This document shows positions 10,701 to 20,100 of a DNA stretch of 48,645 nucleotides, piece by piece. Each line of letters starts with the position of its first letter. Within the stretch, counting starts at the first letter, position 1. A program made the translations under genes and the position numbers. Under the pieces are notes generated by a model. That model saw nothing but the letters and a program-made list of their open reading frames with translations, had not been told where the DNA came from and made no database searches. Source of the stretch: Saprolegnia diclina VS20 (lineage: Eukaryota; Oomycota; Saprolegniomycetes; Saprolegniales; Saprolegniaceae); the NCBI RefSeq assembly GCF_000281045.1, contig NW_008246068.1:252709-301353 (forward strand), in the 5' to 3' direction.

Positions 10701-11983
10701 CAACAGCGCCGCGTCAAAGTCGGCAAGCGCTTTTGTGAGCGCACCGGCGCGGATGTAGGCCTCGCCGCGCGCAGCGAGCACAGGCACGCTCTCGGGCTCT
10801 TGGTCGAGGGCGGCAGTAAAGTCGTCAATGGCCTTGAGCGCAAACGCCCGCGCGTCGTCCGACTCGCACGGCGTCAAGTAGGCTTCGTCCATACCGAGGC
10901 TGATCGTGCGCGACGTATGGCGCACAGCGCGGTCGTGGCCGTTCTCGGCCGAGAGGAGCGCCGAGTCCTCCATCTGATGCAAAAGAAAGCCATTCTCCTC
11001 GTTCTCGACGAGCTGCATGAGCGTCTCAGCGCGCTGGAGCAGCGACTCGAGCTTCACATGCGTGAGCTGGCGCGCCTCGAGCTCAACGACGCGGTCGTAG
11101 TCGGCCAAGGCCAAGTCAAACTTGCCGAGACGACTGTAGACAAGGCCGCGCTGGCGGTACCCGTCGTCGCTGCGCGGGTCCATCTCGATGACACCGCCAA
11201 AGTCCTCGAGCGCGTGCGTGAGGTGCCCGAGCTTTGCATACGCCTTGCCGCGTGCGAGCTTGGCGTCCTTGATCTTGGCCGGCACGCCCGAGATCTCGAT
11301 GGCCTTGGTGTAGTCGTCGATCGCAGCCTGGAGCTTGTTGTGGCACTCGTATGCAAACGCGCGCTTCGAGAACATGTCGCTGTCGCCCGGCGTGTGCGCG
11401 ATGAGCGTCGAGTAGTCGTCGATCGCGGGTTCGTAGCGCTGCGCCTTCATGTAGCACATGGCGCGCTGCACGTACGCCTTGAGCTTGGTCGGCGCGACGT
11501 TGATGGCCTCGGTAAATTCCGAGAGCGCGCGCTTGTAGTCCTTCTTCTCGACGAGCTTCATGCCACGCTGGAACGCCTCTTCGTACTGGAAGCCGTCGGT
11601 CGACGCCATCGTGGACGCGTTGTAGCTCGCGGCTGCGGCCGTCGACCGCAAGAGCGTCGAGGTCGGGTACACGCTGTTGAGTTTGTTGTTGCTGGCGCTT
11701 GCGGCCGTGCTGCCCGACACTAGTACAGGCAATCGATGGGAAACGAGGTAGCAACGAGAGATGGTCGTACGCAGCTGCGCAATCGTGTCCGAGTGGTCTG
11801 TGTACGTGAACGGTCGGCGCTTCTTGGCCGCTACGGCCGGCCATGAGCGGTCTCTCGCCTCGCCGGCCACGACGTACCCGATGCTGCTGCGGCCTGCCCG
11901 CCGTCCGCGGCTGCCGGCGCCGACTTCCTGTCATTGAGGTTGCGGTACTTGAGTATTGCGCTCTGCAATTGCTTCCCTTCCAT
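7755..11983 (-). CDS. TPR-repeat protein with C-terminal PAP/OAS1-type nucleotidyltransferase domain (1356 aa, 2 exons)
   Basis: Proposed exons 11878-11983 and 7755-11719. The N-terminus MEGKQLQSAILKYRNL is joined by a 158-nt intron (donor GTACGT, acceptor CTAG). Without it the first ATG would be MASTDGF near 11610. Residues about 75-480 contain several TPR units (for example AYVQRAMCYMKAQRYEPAID, ALADFDAALLIDAKD), followed by a poly-Lys stretch, Ser/Pro-rich linkers and a short coiled coil. From about residue 970 comes a nucleotidyltransferase: GSYPLKTYLPDSDIDVCLV supplies the G-S and D-x-D motifs, and VSIDVTAN the third acidic residue, so the core looks active. The phrases KTYLPDSDID and HLFKRSLILIKTWC match the plant family that includes At3g51620-like proteins. 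Probably a non-canonical poly(A)/poly(U) or related RNA-tailing enzyme using TPRs for partner binding; the substrate is unknown. Confidence 0.8.
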
Positions 11984-13195
11984 CTTGTCGTCGTCCGTCG
12001 ATCGTCGAGTCCGTGGCCGCGTCCCGGTTGTCGTCGCCACCGGTCCGCGCTGTAAGTTCAAAGGGCTTCTATCGCCTCCCAAAGTTGATATGTCCTGCCC
12101 AGCAGGTCGAAAACCTCTGATATTGGATATTTGAGATGTATCGGATGCTACAGACTATCGATTGACACAGGTTTCCACTCACGCCATGCCTTGCGGCGAC
12201 GATTCTGATTGGCTGGCGAGCCGGCGACTAAACCCGTCGACACTCGACTAAGAGGTTTGTCCCAATGTCCCATGAAACGGCTTGGGAGAAACTTTTCTAG
12301 GTTCCGAATCTCAAGTTCATCGTCCTTGCTGGCAGTGTCCAATTGGTGCCTCCTGCGCGCTGACAGTGCGACAACGTACCTCGATCTGCAATGGACTCCA
12401 AAGACCACGGTACGCACAAGACGAGACGTCTTCCTTATAAAACACGAGGTACAGCTGGCTCGATATATCGTCGAAGCTCAGGTGCGCGCACTTGAAACCG
12501 GCGCCTGTAACGATTTCAGTCGCAAGAACGTCCTGTCGCTGCTGTGCGCCGTCTTGCCAACGTTGGCGACCAAGAGCAACCTCCCACGGCCTATCGACCT
12601 CCTAGTATTCGTGTGCTGGCGATCTGCACGCGTGCCACCATCGTTGCGCTGACCCGACGTGGGAAAAACCCATTTAGTCGCAACCTGTTTAGTCGAAAGT
12701 GTGTTCTCAGGAAAAAGCGATTGGAGACCAAATGGCCATGGCCCGTCGCAGGCCGACAGCGCAACGGCAAGTCCACCGCCTTTCGACCTTAGCCGGTTCC
12801 GACTAGTAGTCGGTTAATATGTACAAATTGTACATGCTATTTCGCACCAGAGTATACTCGACGCCTGCTCATCTAGCGCTTGTGTCAAGCAGCGACGACG
12901 TCCAAGGACCCCTGCCGAGATGGCCGCACGGTTGGGGCCAAACTCTCAACCGCTCAAATGGCATTGCAGCGAGCCTGGAGGCACACCAATACTGGCGCGT
13001 TGAGGCCGCTTCCCTCCAAGTTAGCACAGCGTGCTCTCGTCTCGAGCTCCGTAGGGGTGTATGCACTTGGTAGCTGGGAGGTATTGGTCGCGTCGGACAC
13101 TTCCGCAAAGGTCGATCACACCTCCAACTACGTGGCTAGTCCTTTTTATAAACCAAATTTGACATGTTCCGTTTCCCCCTTTTTATATCGGCATT
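11984..13195. other. 1.2-kb divergent intergenic region
   Basis: It separates the divergent TPR-nucleotidyltransferase (minus) and LRR-LNR (plus) genes and must hold both promoters. A 147-residue plus-strand frame at 12209-12652 has no recognisable similarity. Just before the LRR-LNR start there are two T-rich, TATA-like blocks (TTTTTATAAACC near 13143 and TTTTTATATCGG near 13181). Two near-copies of TTTAGTCG lie at about 12672 and 12689. Nothing else is supportable. Confidence 0.45.
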
Positions 13196-15146
13196 ATGTC
13201 GACGCAGCTGCTCTGCGTCGGCCCGGAGCGACCGTCGTATCTCTTTGGCCGCTGGAAGCGCCACGTCATCCGCTGGATCGCGGTCCTTCTGCTACTGAGC
13301 TCCATGTTCTTTCTGCTCTGCTTTGCCGCCGTCTATCTGCTCGTCCCGGCCGACCAAGCCCGCGTCGTCGGTGTCTGGGCGCCTCTCCTCAACGCCGGCG
13401 TCTCCTTCGTCCTCGCAGGTTTGCACCTCTGCGGCATCCTCAGTGCGTGCTGTGGAGGCGGCGGCGCGCACGCGTCCATTGCGCCCGAGACGCCTGACGC
13501 GTCGGTCGAGGGCCGTGGCTGCACTGCCTGCGTGCGGCGCATGTACACCACACACTTTAGCCGCTTTGGGACCTTTGGCTTGTTGGGGCCGCAGTACGAA
13601 GCCAAGCTCATGCTCAAGCAAGTGGTGCAGATTCCCGCGCAGCTCTACCAAGCGTACCGAATGAGCTGGCTGCTCACAGACGCGACAGCATCGCTCGCGT
13701 ACGCGCTTGTGCTCGTCTGCAACTGCATCGCGCTGCCACTCTTGCTCGCGAGTGGCAACCCGTTCACGCGTCGCTGGGTCGCCGCCTTCCTCGATGCAAT
13801 TCTCACATTTCTACTTTCGTCGGGGATTCCGTTGATTTTGAACTTTCGCGCCATCGCCACGTACTATTTTGCAAAAGATGCGAGTATCTTGGACAACCAC
13901 GCGTGGCTCAACGCGACGATCTTGCTCGCGCGCTTCGTCGTCGTGAGCAGTCCACTGGACTTTGTGACCAAAGTTGTGCCCTTCTTCACCTGCTACCTCT
14001 CACTGCGGAGCATGACCCACGCTGGCCGCGTGCGTCTCACGTAACCTGAACGATACAATCGTACTCGCTGACACCGTGCTGCATAGGCCCGCCGGACGCC
14101 AAAAGCTCTTGCTCAACAAGGTGCTGTCTCGGCGCTGGCGCTACCTCTACTCCTTCGTCTCGGTCGGCACGGGTATCGGTTTGCTCGGGATCGCGGCGGC
14201 GGCCGTACAGGCCCGGCACTGCCCACACGGCTGCCTCCTCCAGACGTATCCGTGGCTTGCGACGGAATGCACGTGTGTCATGCTGCGCGTCAACTGCGCA
14301 ACGACGCCTCTCGTGACCGACCTCGAGACGTATCTGGCGCCGATGTTACCCGACCTCTTTGACTTGGAAGTGGAGCAGTGCGACTTGCCAAGTGCACTCT
14401 CAGCGAGAGCATTGAGCCGCATGCGCAACCTCTACAGCATCACGCTGCAGCGAACCAACACGGTGCGCTGGGACGTCTCGCCGGACGCGCTGCCACGTAC
14501 GCTGTTTGCCATATTTCTCTGCCATCTCTACTTGCCGGCGGTCCCGATGGTCTTGCAACGTCTCTCGGGCAATGTACACTATGTCTTCTTGCGCAACGTG
14601 TCGCTCTACGCGAACGCGTCACTGCCCGCAGCGTTTACGACGCTCGTCATGCTCGAAGTGAGCAATGCGAGCTTGGTTCAGATGCCGCTGGTGCTGGCGC
14701 CGCAGATGACATATCTCAATTTCCAAAACAATGCCATTCTCGATTTGCCGACAAATCTACCGGCCGTCGGGTTCATCAACTTTGTCAACAACTCGATTGC
14801 GCAAATCCCTCTCTCGCTCGCAGAGAGCATCGGGCCGTACCAGACGCTGCATTTGGAAGGCAACCCGATCGCATCGCTGCCACCCGAGTTCAATGTCGAC
14901 GTGCTGCGCACTGGCCGGCTCGTCCTTCGGGAAACGCCCCTCTGCGACCGCCTCGGCGCACGACGTGATGCCACGGGGCTCTCGCCGCTCGAGCGTCAGA
15001 TCTTTGAAGCCCGAGACGCCATTTGTCCGCCTCAATGTAGTGTTGGCTGCTACGAGAGCTTGCTGGGCAACACCAACTGCAACATGGAGTGCTTGACACC
15101 ATCGTGCAACAATGACGACGGCGACTGCGATCGTTTCATTCTCTGA
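13196..15146 (+). CDS. Polytopic membrane protein with extracellular leucine-rich and LNR (Notch-type) modules (634 aa, 2 exons)
   Basis: Exons 13196-14040 and 14087-15146; the 46-nt intron joins RLT to PAGRQKLLL in frame. The first 330 residues hold five or six hydrophobic helices (for example WIAVLLLLSSMFFLLCFAAV, YALVLVCNCIALPLLLA, FLDAILTFLLSSGIPLIL) and a last one, YSFVSVGTGIGLLGIAAAAV. The following region carries weak leucine-rich repeats (LVMLEVSNASLVQMPL, YLNFQNNAILDLP, NFVNNSIAQIPLSL). The C-terminus is a Cys-rich LNR module: GCYESLLGNTNCNMEC followed by SCNNDDGDCD, with the six Cys and the Asp/Asn residues that bind calcium in Notch repeats. Residues after the last helix are probably outside the cell. 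A surface receptor or adhesion role is inferred only. Confidence 0.75.
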
Positions 15147-15628
15147 TCGTCGACGACGGCGCAGCCGGGTGCCCGAGAGGCCGAGCGGTACGACGCCTAC
15201 GTAGCCACCACGCGAGCATCCGCCGCAAGAGACGAAGGAGCCGTGATGCTATAGTCACGAGTTGGACACGGCCACCCCACACCACGGGATACTGTCGACT
15301 AAGAAGTTAATCCGTATAAGACTAGTATATCAGTATATCGCTGACAAGGGACAGTGTTTGCCAAAAGCGTCGACAGAAGAGCCCGACGAGCCCCCGCGCC
15401 GCCGGCTGCGCAGCATAAATGAAGAAGAAGGAGAGTGCTAGTCTCATGCGAAGTCGTACTGTAATTATGAAGATAACCCGAAACGCGTTCATATATATAT
15501 ATATATATATTCAAGGGACAGTGTTTTATATCCTTCCTAGGCGCTCTGAGAGAAGGGTTGGGGGAGTGCGATCTAGAAGCCCCGAGAGTTTCGACCTCGG
15601 ATTTTGGATTTTGGCTTTTGGCTCTACG
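15147..15628. other. OSCP1 upstream region with direct repeat and (AT)n tract
   Basis: This 482-nt spacer precedes OSCP1. The 15-nt sequence CAAGGGACAGTGTTT occurs twice in direct orientation (15345-15359 and 15512-15526), and a run of about ten AT dinucleotides (15491-15510) ends next to the second copy. The core ACAGTGTTT recurs, inverted, in the channel-OsmC spacer at 30768 and 30822. A box-A-like GGCCGAGCGGT near 15179 is not followed by a tRNA fold. No gene is visible. Confidence 0.6.
15491..15510. repeat. (AT)n microsatellite
   Basis: About ten consecutive AT dinucleotides about 120 nt upstream of the OSCP1 start codon. It immediately precedes the second copy of a 15-nt direct repeat. 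Confidence 0.95.
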
Positions 15629-17121
15629 ATGACGTCCGGGGCGCTCCTCGCGATGCCGATGCTGCTCATCAACATGGGTGGCGAGATGATCTACGTGCTG
15701 GACCAGCGCTTGAAGGCGCAAAACATCCCCGACGACAAGAGCATTAAAGGTCTGGTATTATTTGCTGAAAGAGGAACTACACGCGTGACGTAGTGCTCGT
15801 CGACGTCGTCAAGACCATGTACAACACCAAGTTCATCTCGGAGCTCTTCCGGCCGCACCACATGTACTCGAACCTCTCGACGCGCCAGATCTTTGACCGG
15901 CTCGCGCACTCGTCCATCATGCGCCTCAACCAGTCGAGCATGGACAAGGTACCTCTCGCATCGACTGCGTATTGGTAGAATTGCCAGTAGCTGTACGGGC
16001 TCATGCGCATGGGGTTCAAGTCGAACCTCCTCGCGTGCTCGTCGGCCGACCAGCTCGTGCAAGTGACCATGAACCACCTCCAGAGCATCAAGGCGATCGT
16101 CAAGGCGGACGAAGCCACGTCGCTCATCGAAGACGCAGTTGTGCTCACGGCGTCGGTAGGCTCCACATCCCAATCGTATTGGTCGTATTCCATGCGGCAA
16201 GGTGTACGGGTCGCTCTCGCACGCCAACTTTCTCTTGCTCAAGCAGCACCTCGCGCGCTTCTTCCAAGACGTGCGCATCAAGGTCTCGCTCTTCCTCCAG
16301 TCCGGCCTCCAGAACCCCGACGGCGCCTTTGTGCTGCGCGCCAAGGGCCCGGTCGCGACCGGCGGGGACATTCCCGGCGTCGTCCGGTAGTAATATTTGT
16401 GTACAAGTTGTCGCATCGACAATATTAGGTACTTTGACGACCGCGGCAAAGTGGTTGACAAGGACATGTTTGATTTGCAAAACGCTGTCGGCGCGATCGC
16501 AGTCGACGACGGACCGATACTGACGCGGGACCCAGCACTGTGCCCATTTGGCGAGAATTTGTGCGTCCAACTCGCCAAACTATGAGACATGACAGTAGGG
16601 GTAGGTATGCGCCCACGGCCAAGCCCGACCTCAAGTCGGTGGCTGAAATGACGGCCGATGCCAAGCGCACGGGCGCACGCGGCGCCGACAAGGCCGACGC
16701 GCCGGCCAAGCAGTACAAGGCGACAGCGCAGGACGGACTCAACCTGCTCGCCGACCTCCTCGGCAACTCGGCCAAGGAGACGGAAGCCAAACCGTTCAAG
16801 ATCGCGCTCTTTGCCGGCGACACGGGCGACGACGACGACGAGTAGTCCGTGTCTCCACTTGGCAAGGTTGTTGACATTCGCTCGTGTGTAGCGACAGCAA
16901 GGGCCATGACGCGCACGTGACGATGATCACTATCGACGCGCTGAGCGACCACAAGGCCTCGACCAAGCACCTCCTCGACGACTTTGATGTCGACGTCAAG
17001 GCCCGCGCCGAAGGTGCCACCACCTTGAAACATTGAAACATTGAAAGATACCACACTGTACGTAGGCAAGAAGGGCAGCGACGACGACGATCTCTTAAGT
17101 TTAATGGACGCGTCCGCGTAA
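15629..17121 (+). CDS. OSCP1: OSCP1-like protein (organic solute carrier partner 1 family; 391 aa, 8 exons)
   Basis: Exons: 15629-15749, 15794-15948, 15991-16155, 16202-16386, 16429-16560, 16605-16844, 16892-17013, 17066-17121; introns 42-52 nt. The start MLLINMGGEMIYVLDQRL, then LFRPHHMYSNLSTRQIFDRL, SIMRLNQSSMDKLYGLM and HLARFFQDVRIKVSLFLQSG, follows vertebrate OSCP1 closely. The C-terminus GKKGSDDDDLLSLMDASA matches the family's terminal LLAMMDEL-type motif and is only reached by splicing the last intron. The length is close to the roughly 380-residue human protein. OSCP1 was named for effects on organic solute uptake; its biochemistry is unclear, and a link to flagellated cells is only suggested. 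The last intron contains a (TTGAAACA)n repeat. The gene ends 27 nt from the convergent FYVE gene. Confidence 0.92.
17025..17048. repeat. (TTGAAACA)3 octamer repeat in the last OSCP1 intron
   Basis: Three 8-nt units (TTGAAACA, TTGAAACA, TTGAAAGA) fill nearly half of the 52-nt intron 17014-17065. The same unit, inverted, occurs in a channel intron at 29201-29224. Confidence 0.95.
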
Positions 17122-17148
17122 CGACACATGACAGAGACGACGACGATC

Positions 17149-20100
17149 TCACTTGGACACGTGGCCGCATTTGAGGCACTAGCAACAAGCAATATCAGCA
17201 CCTACCCTCGTAAAGGACCGAGTACCTTGTATACCGTCGAGCCGCTCGGCACGGCCAAGAGCGTCTTGCACTTGGCGCACGTCACCTTGACAACGTCTAC
17301 GCCGAGCTCGTCAGCGTCGGAAGGACCGAGATATGTACCGTCCGAGCCCATGACACGCGAAACGCCCTTGCAGTGGCCACACTGGATCGTGGGCTGCCCC
17401 GGCGGCGCCGACAGCATCTTGTGGCAGTGGCCGCACTTGACGAGCGTCGGCTTGGGCGGTTGTTCGATCCTACGCCAACTACAGTGAGGATACTGTCTTG
17501 AGCTCTCCAACGACAACTTGTTGACAGAGTTGCATTCGGGGCAGACGACGTCGGCGAGGTCCAAGCCGTCGGGCAAGTGCAGACCGCGGTGACAGCCCTT
17601 GCAGATGATCGTGGTCGTGCCCGGCGGCGCGGGGGCGGGACTTGGCGACGAGCCGCCGAGCGGGCGCTGGCACAGTGGACACGGAATCGTGTGCAAATAT
17701 GCACTACAACCCGGAGGAACGTTGACGTTGCCGAGGCAGTGCGGGCAAATGACGTGCTCGTCGTCGTCGTCGATGACCGCCTCGTTGTAGTAGTTGGTGC
17801 TGCCCGAGCTCGGCGCGTACTCGCCGTAGCTGCTGTACGAGCCCGGCGCAAAGCTCGAGGACGATGAGCCATAGTTGTCGCCGTAGCTCGAGGCATAGTT
17901 GTCCGAGTAGCCCGAGTAGCGGGATTCGAGGTCCCGCGACAGCTGCGTCGCCAGCACTGCATCGGTCCGCACAGGGCCGTACCCAAATGCACCGTCGGCC
18001 GCGCCTTCATCGATCGCATCTTCCGACAAGGCGGCGGTCTCCAGCGCATCGTTCTCTGTTGGCGCCTCGGACACTTCGAGGACGTCGACACCGAGGGCCA
18101 CGTAGATACGCCGCACCGTCATATCGGTCGCTGCATGCGTCGCCAGCCACTGCACGACGCTTGGGTTGTTGAAGATCGACACGTGGAACGCAGTGTCGTA
18201 GCAGAGGACGTCGAGGACATGCACTGCGAGCGGCCGCACCGCGTCATCGTCAAGCGATGCAAACACAAGCCACTGCAACAGCAGCATGGGGAAGAAGGCC
18301 CGGACGCGGGTGTGGCCCAGGCTCAGCGCGACGTCCAGCCATGCGTGGCGCAGCGAGCTTGTCTCGGTGAGCGCCTCGTACACGTGGACTTGCACGAGGT
18401 ACAAGACGTCCTTGCAGCGCGACGGGTCGTCGAGCACGGTGCAGAGAACCGCGATCGTCCGACCGACCTCTTCATGCACCAAGAGAAAGGCGGGACCCGC
18501 CAGCACCGCCAGGAGATCCCAGAGCGCATCGTGCATTTCGGCGGCGGCGAGGCGCGCCATGTACCGGTACCGGAGCAGCGTCAACGCCCCTATTGCGATC
18601 GCAGCATGCTCGACCGCGCTGCGCTCGGTGATGTACTGCAGCCACATGTAGAGCTCGGCGTAGACGTCACCTCGGCCCACAATGTGCGCCCGGGCGTCGG
18701 CAACCGCACACACGCGCACGAGAAGGTCGACGACGAGGTGCGCGAGCGGCGCGTTGGCCGTGTACTTGGACGTTGACGCCGGCCGCGCGACCGAGTCGAG
18801 GCACGAGTACGCTTCACTGGCGTCGGGCTGCATCGAGTGCTGTAACAGTAGCGCCCAGAGATCGACGGCTTCGGCCACGACGAGGCGCGCCGCCTTGTCC
18901 TTGGACGCGACAAGGTGCAGGACTTGAACGATGGCAAGGACGTTGGATGCGTGGGCGTCGGAGGCGGCGAGCGACTGCACAAAGCTCAGCAAGGTGGACA
19001 CGCCGTTGCAGAGACTGAGCCGCTCCGTGCCCAATGGAATCGACGAGAGCGACACGAGCACGCGCTGACAGAGGTCGCTGTCCGGCCCCGCGCTCGTTTG
19101 AAGAAACGCGACCATGTACTCGATCGCGCCACCGTCAATGAGCGCCAGCGCCACGCGCGGAAGCGCGACAAGCGCCACCAGCAGCGGCAGCGCGACCGAC
19201 CGCATCGCCCCCGCGACCTCGCAGATGCGGGGGGCCACCTCGCAGAGCACGTTGACCTCGGCCGTCTTGAGCGGCGGCCGCGACACAAACGCCGTCAAGA
19301 CAACGCACGCTTCCCGTGTGCCGGCGTCGTCGTCGTGGAAGATGCCCGCGATCGCCGAGACAAGAAGATGGCGCGCGCGGTACGTGTTGACGGTCGCCCA
19401 CACAAGGCCCATGTCACACCCCTCGCTCACCGCAAACTCGAGCACCGTCAGCGTCGAGGCGACGTGGTCTTTGGACGAGAGGCCGCACAGCGCGGCGCGG
19501 CACGAGTCGGGCGACTCGATGAGCGGCGCAATGTGACTCTTCATTGCGTCCGGGTTGCAGTCGATGAGGTTGCCGAGGCCGACGAGGCAGTGGAGCCGCA
19601 CGGAAGCCGTCGTCGTCTGCGTCGGCAAGAGGGCGAGCACAAGGTCCCGGTACGTCGCCACGTCATCGTCGTTGGTGGACGACACGACCAAGTCACTCCC
19701 AATGAGCACGGCCGAGAGCAGTACGTGGTCGTGCAGCTGCAGTCCGGACGCCCCGAGGATCACATTGACCGTCGCGAGGTCGTTGGCCGCGACCAGATGG
19801 CGCCAGACCGCATGAGCCCGCAGAAACGTGTGGAGGTCCTCGAGCGATGGCTCAACGAGAGTGATCTTGGTCGTGTTGGCCAGCATGCTCTCGGTGAGGG
19901 GCTGCACGATCGGGTCCAGCGACCGCAGTTGCAGTAGCATCGTCGCCACAAACCCGTCGATAGGGGCACTCCACATACTCGGCTCCTTGGCCAACACGCA
20001 AAACACATGAGCGGCGACCGTGTTGCCCTTGGCGTACAGCGCCACGAGGTGCGTTAGGGCCTCGGCGTGCTGGAGGAGCGCCGCGATGAACGCGGGCGAC

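Noticed and set aside
9744-11723. 659-residue open frame on the plus strand
   Set aside because: It is antisense to the TPR-nucleotidyltransferase exon, Arg/Val/Leu-rich and without similarity; GC-rich third positions keep the opposite strand open.
12209-12652. 147-residue plus-strand frame in the divergent spacer
   Set aside because: No similarity, Arg/Ser-rich, no upstream signal; could be a decayed exon but cannot be supported.
15160-15250. tRNA box-A-like GGCCGAGCGGT
   Set aside because: No box B or acceptor stem follows within 90 nt.
18915-19937. 340-residue plus-strand frame inside the FYVE-ARM gene
   Set aside because: Antisense shadow of the armadillo exon; composition is His/Arg/Glu-rich with no domain.
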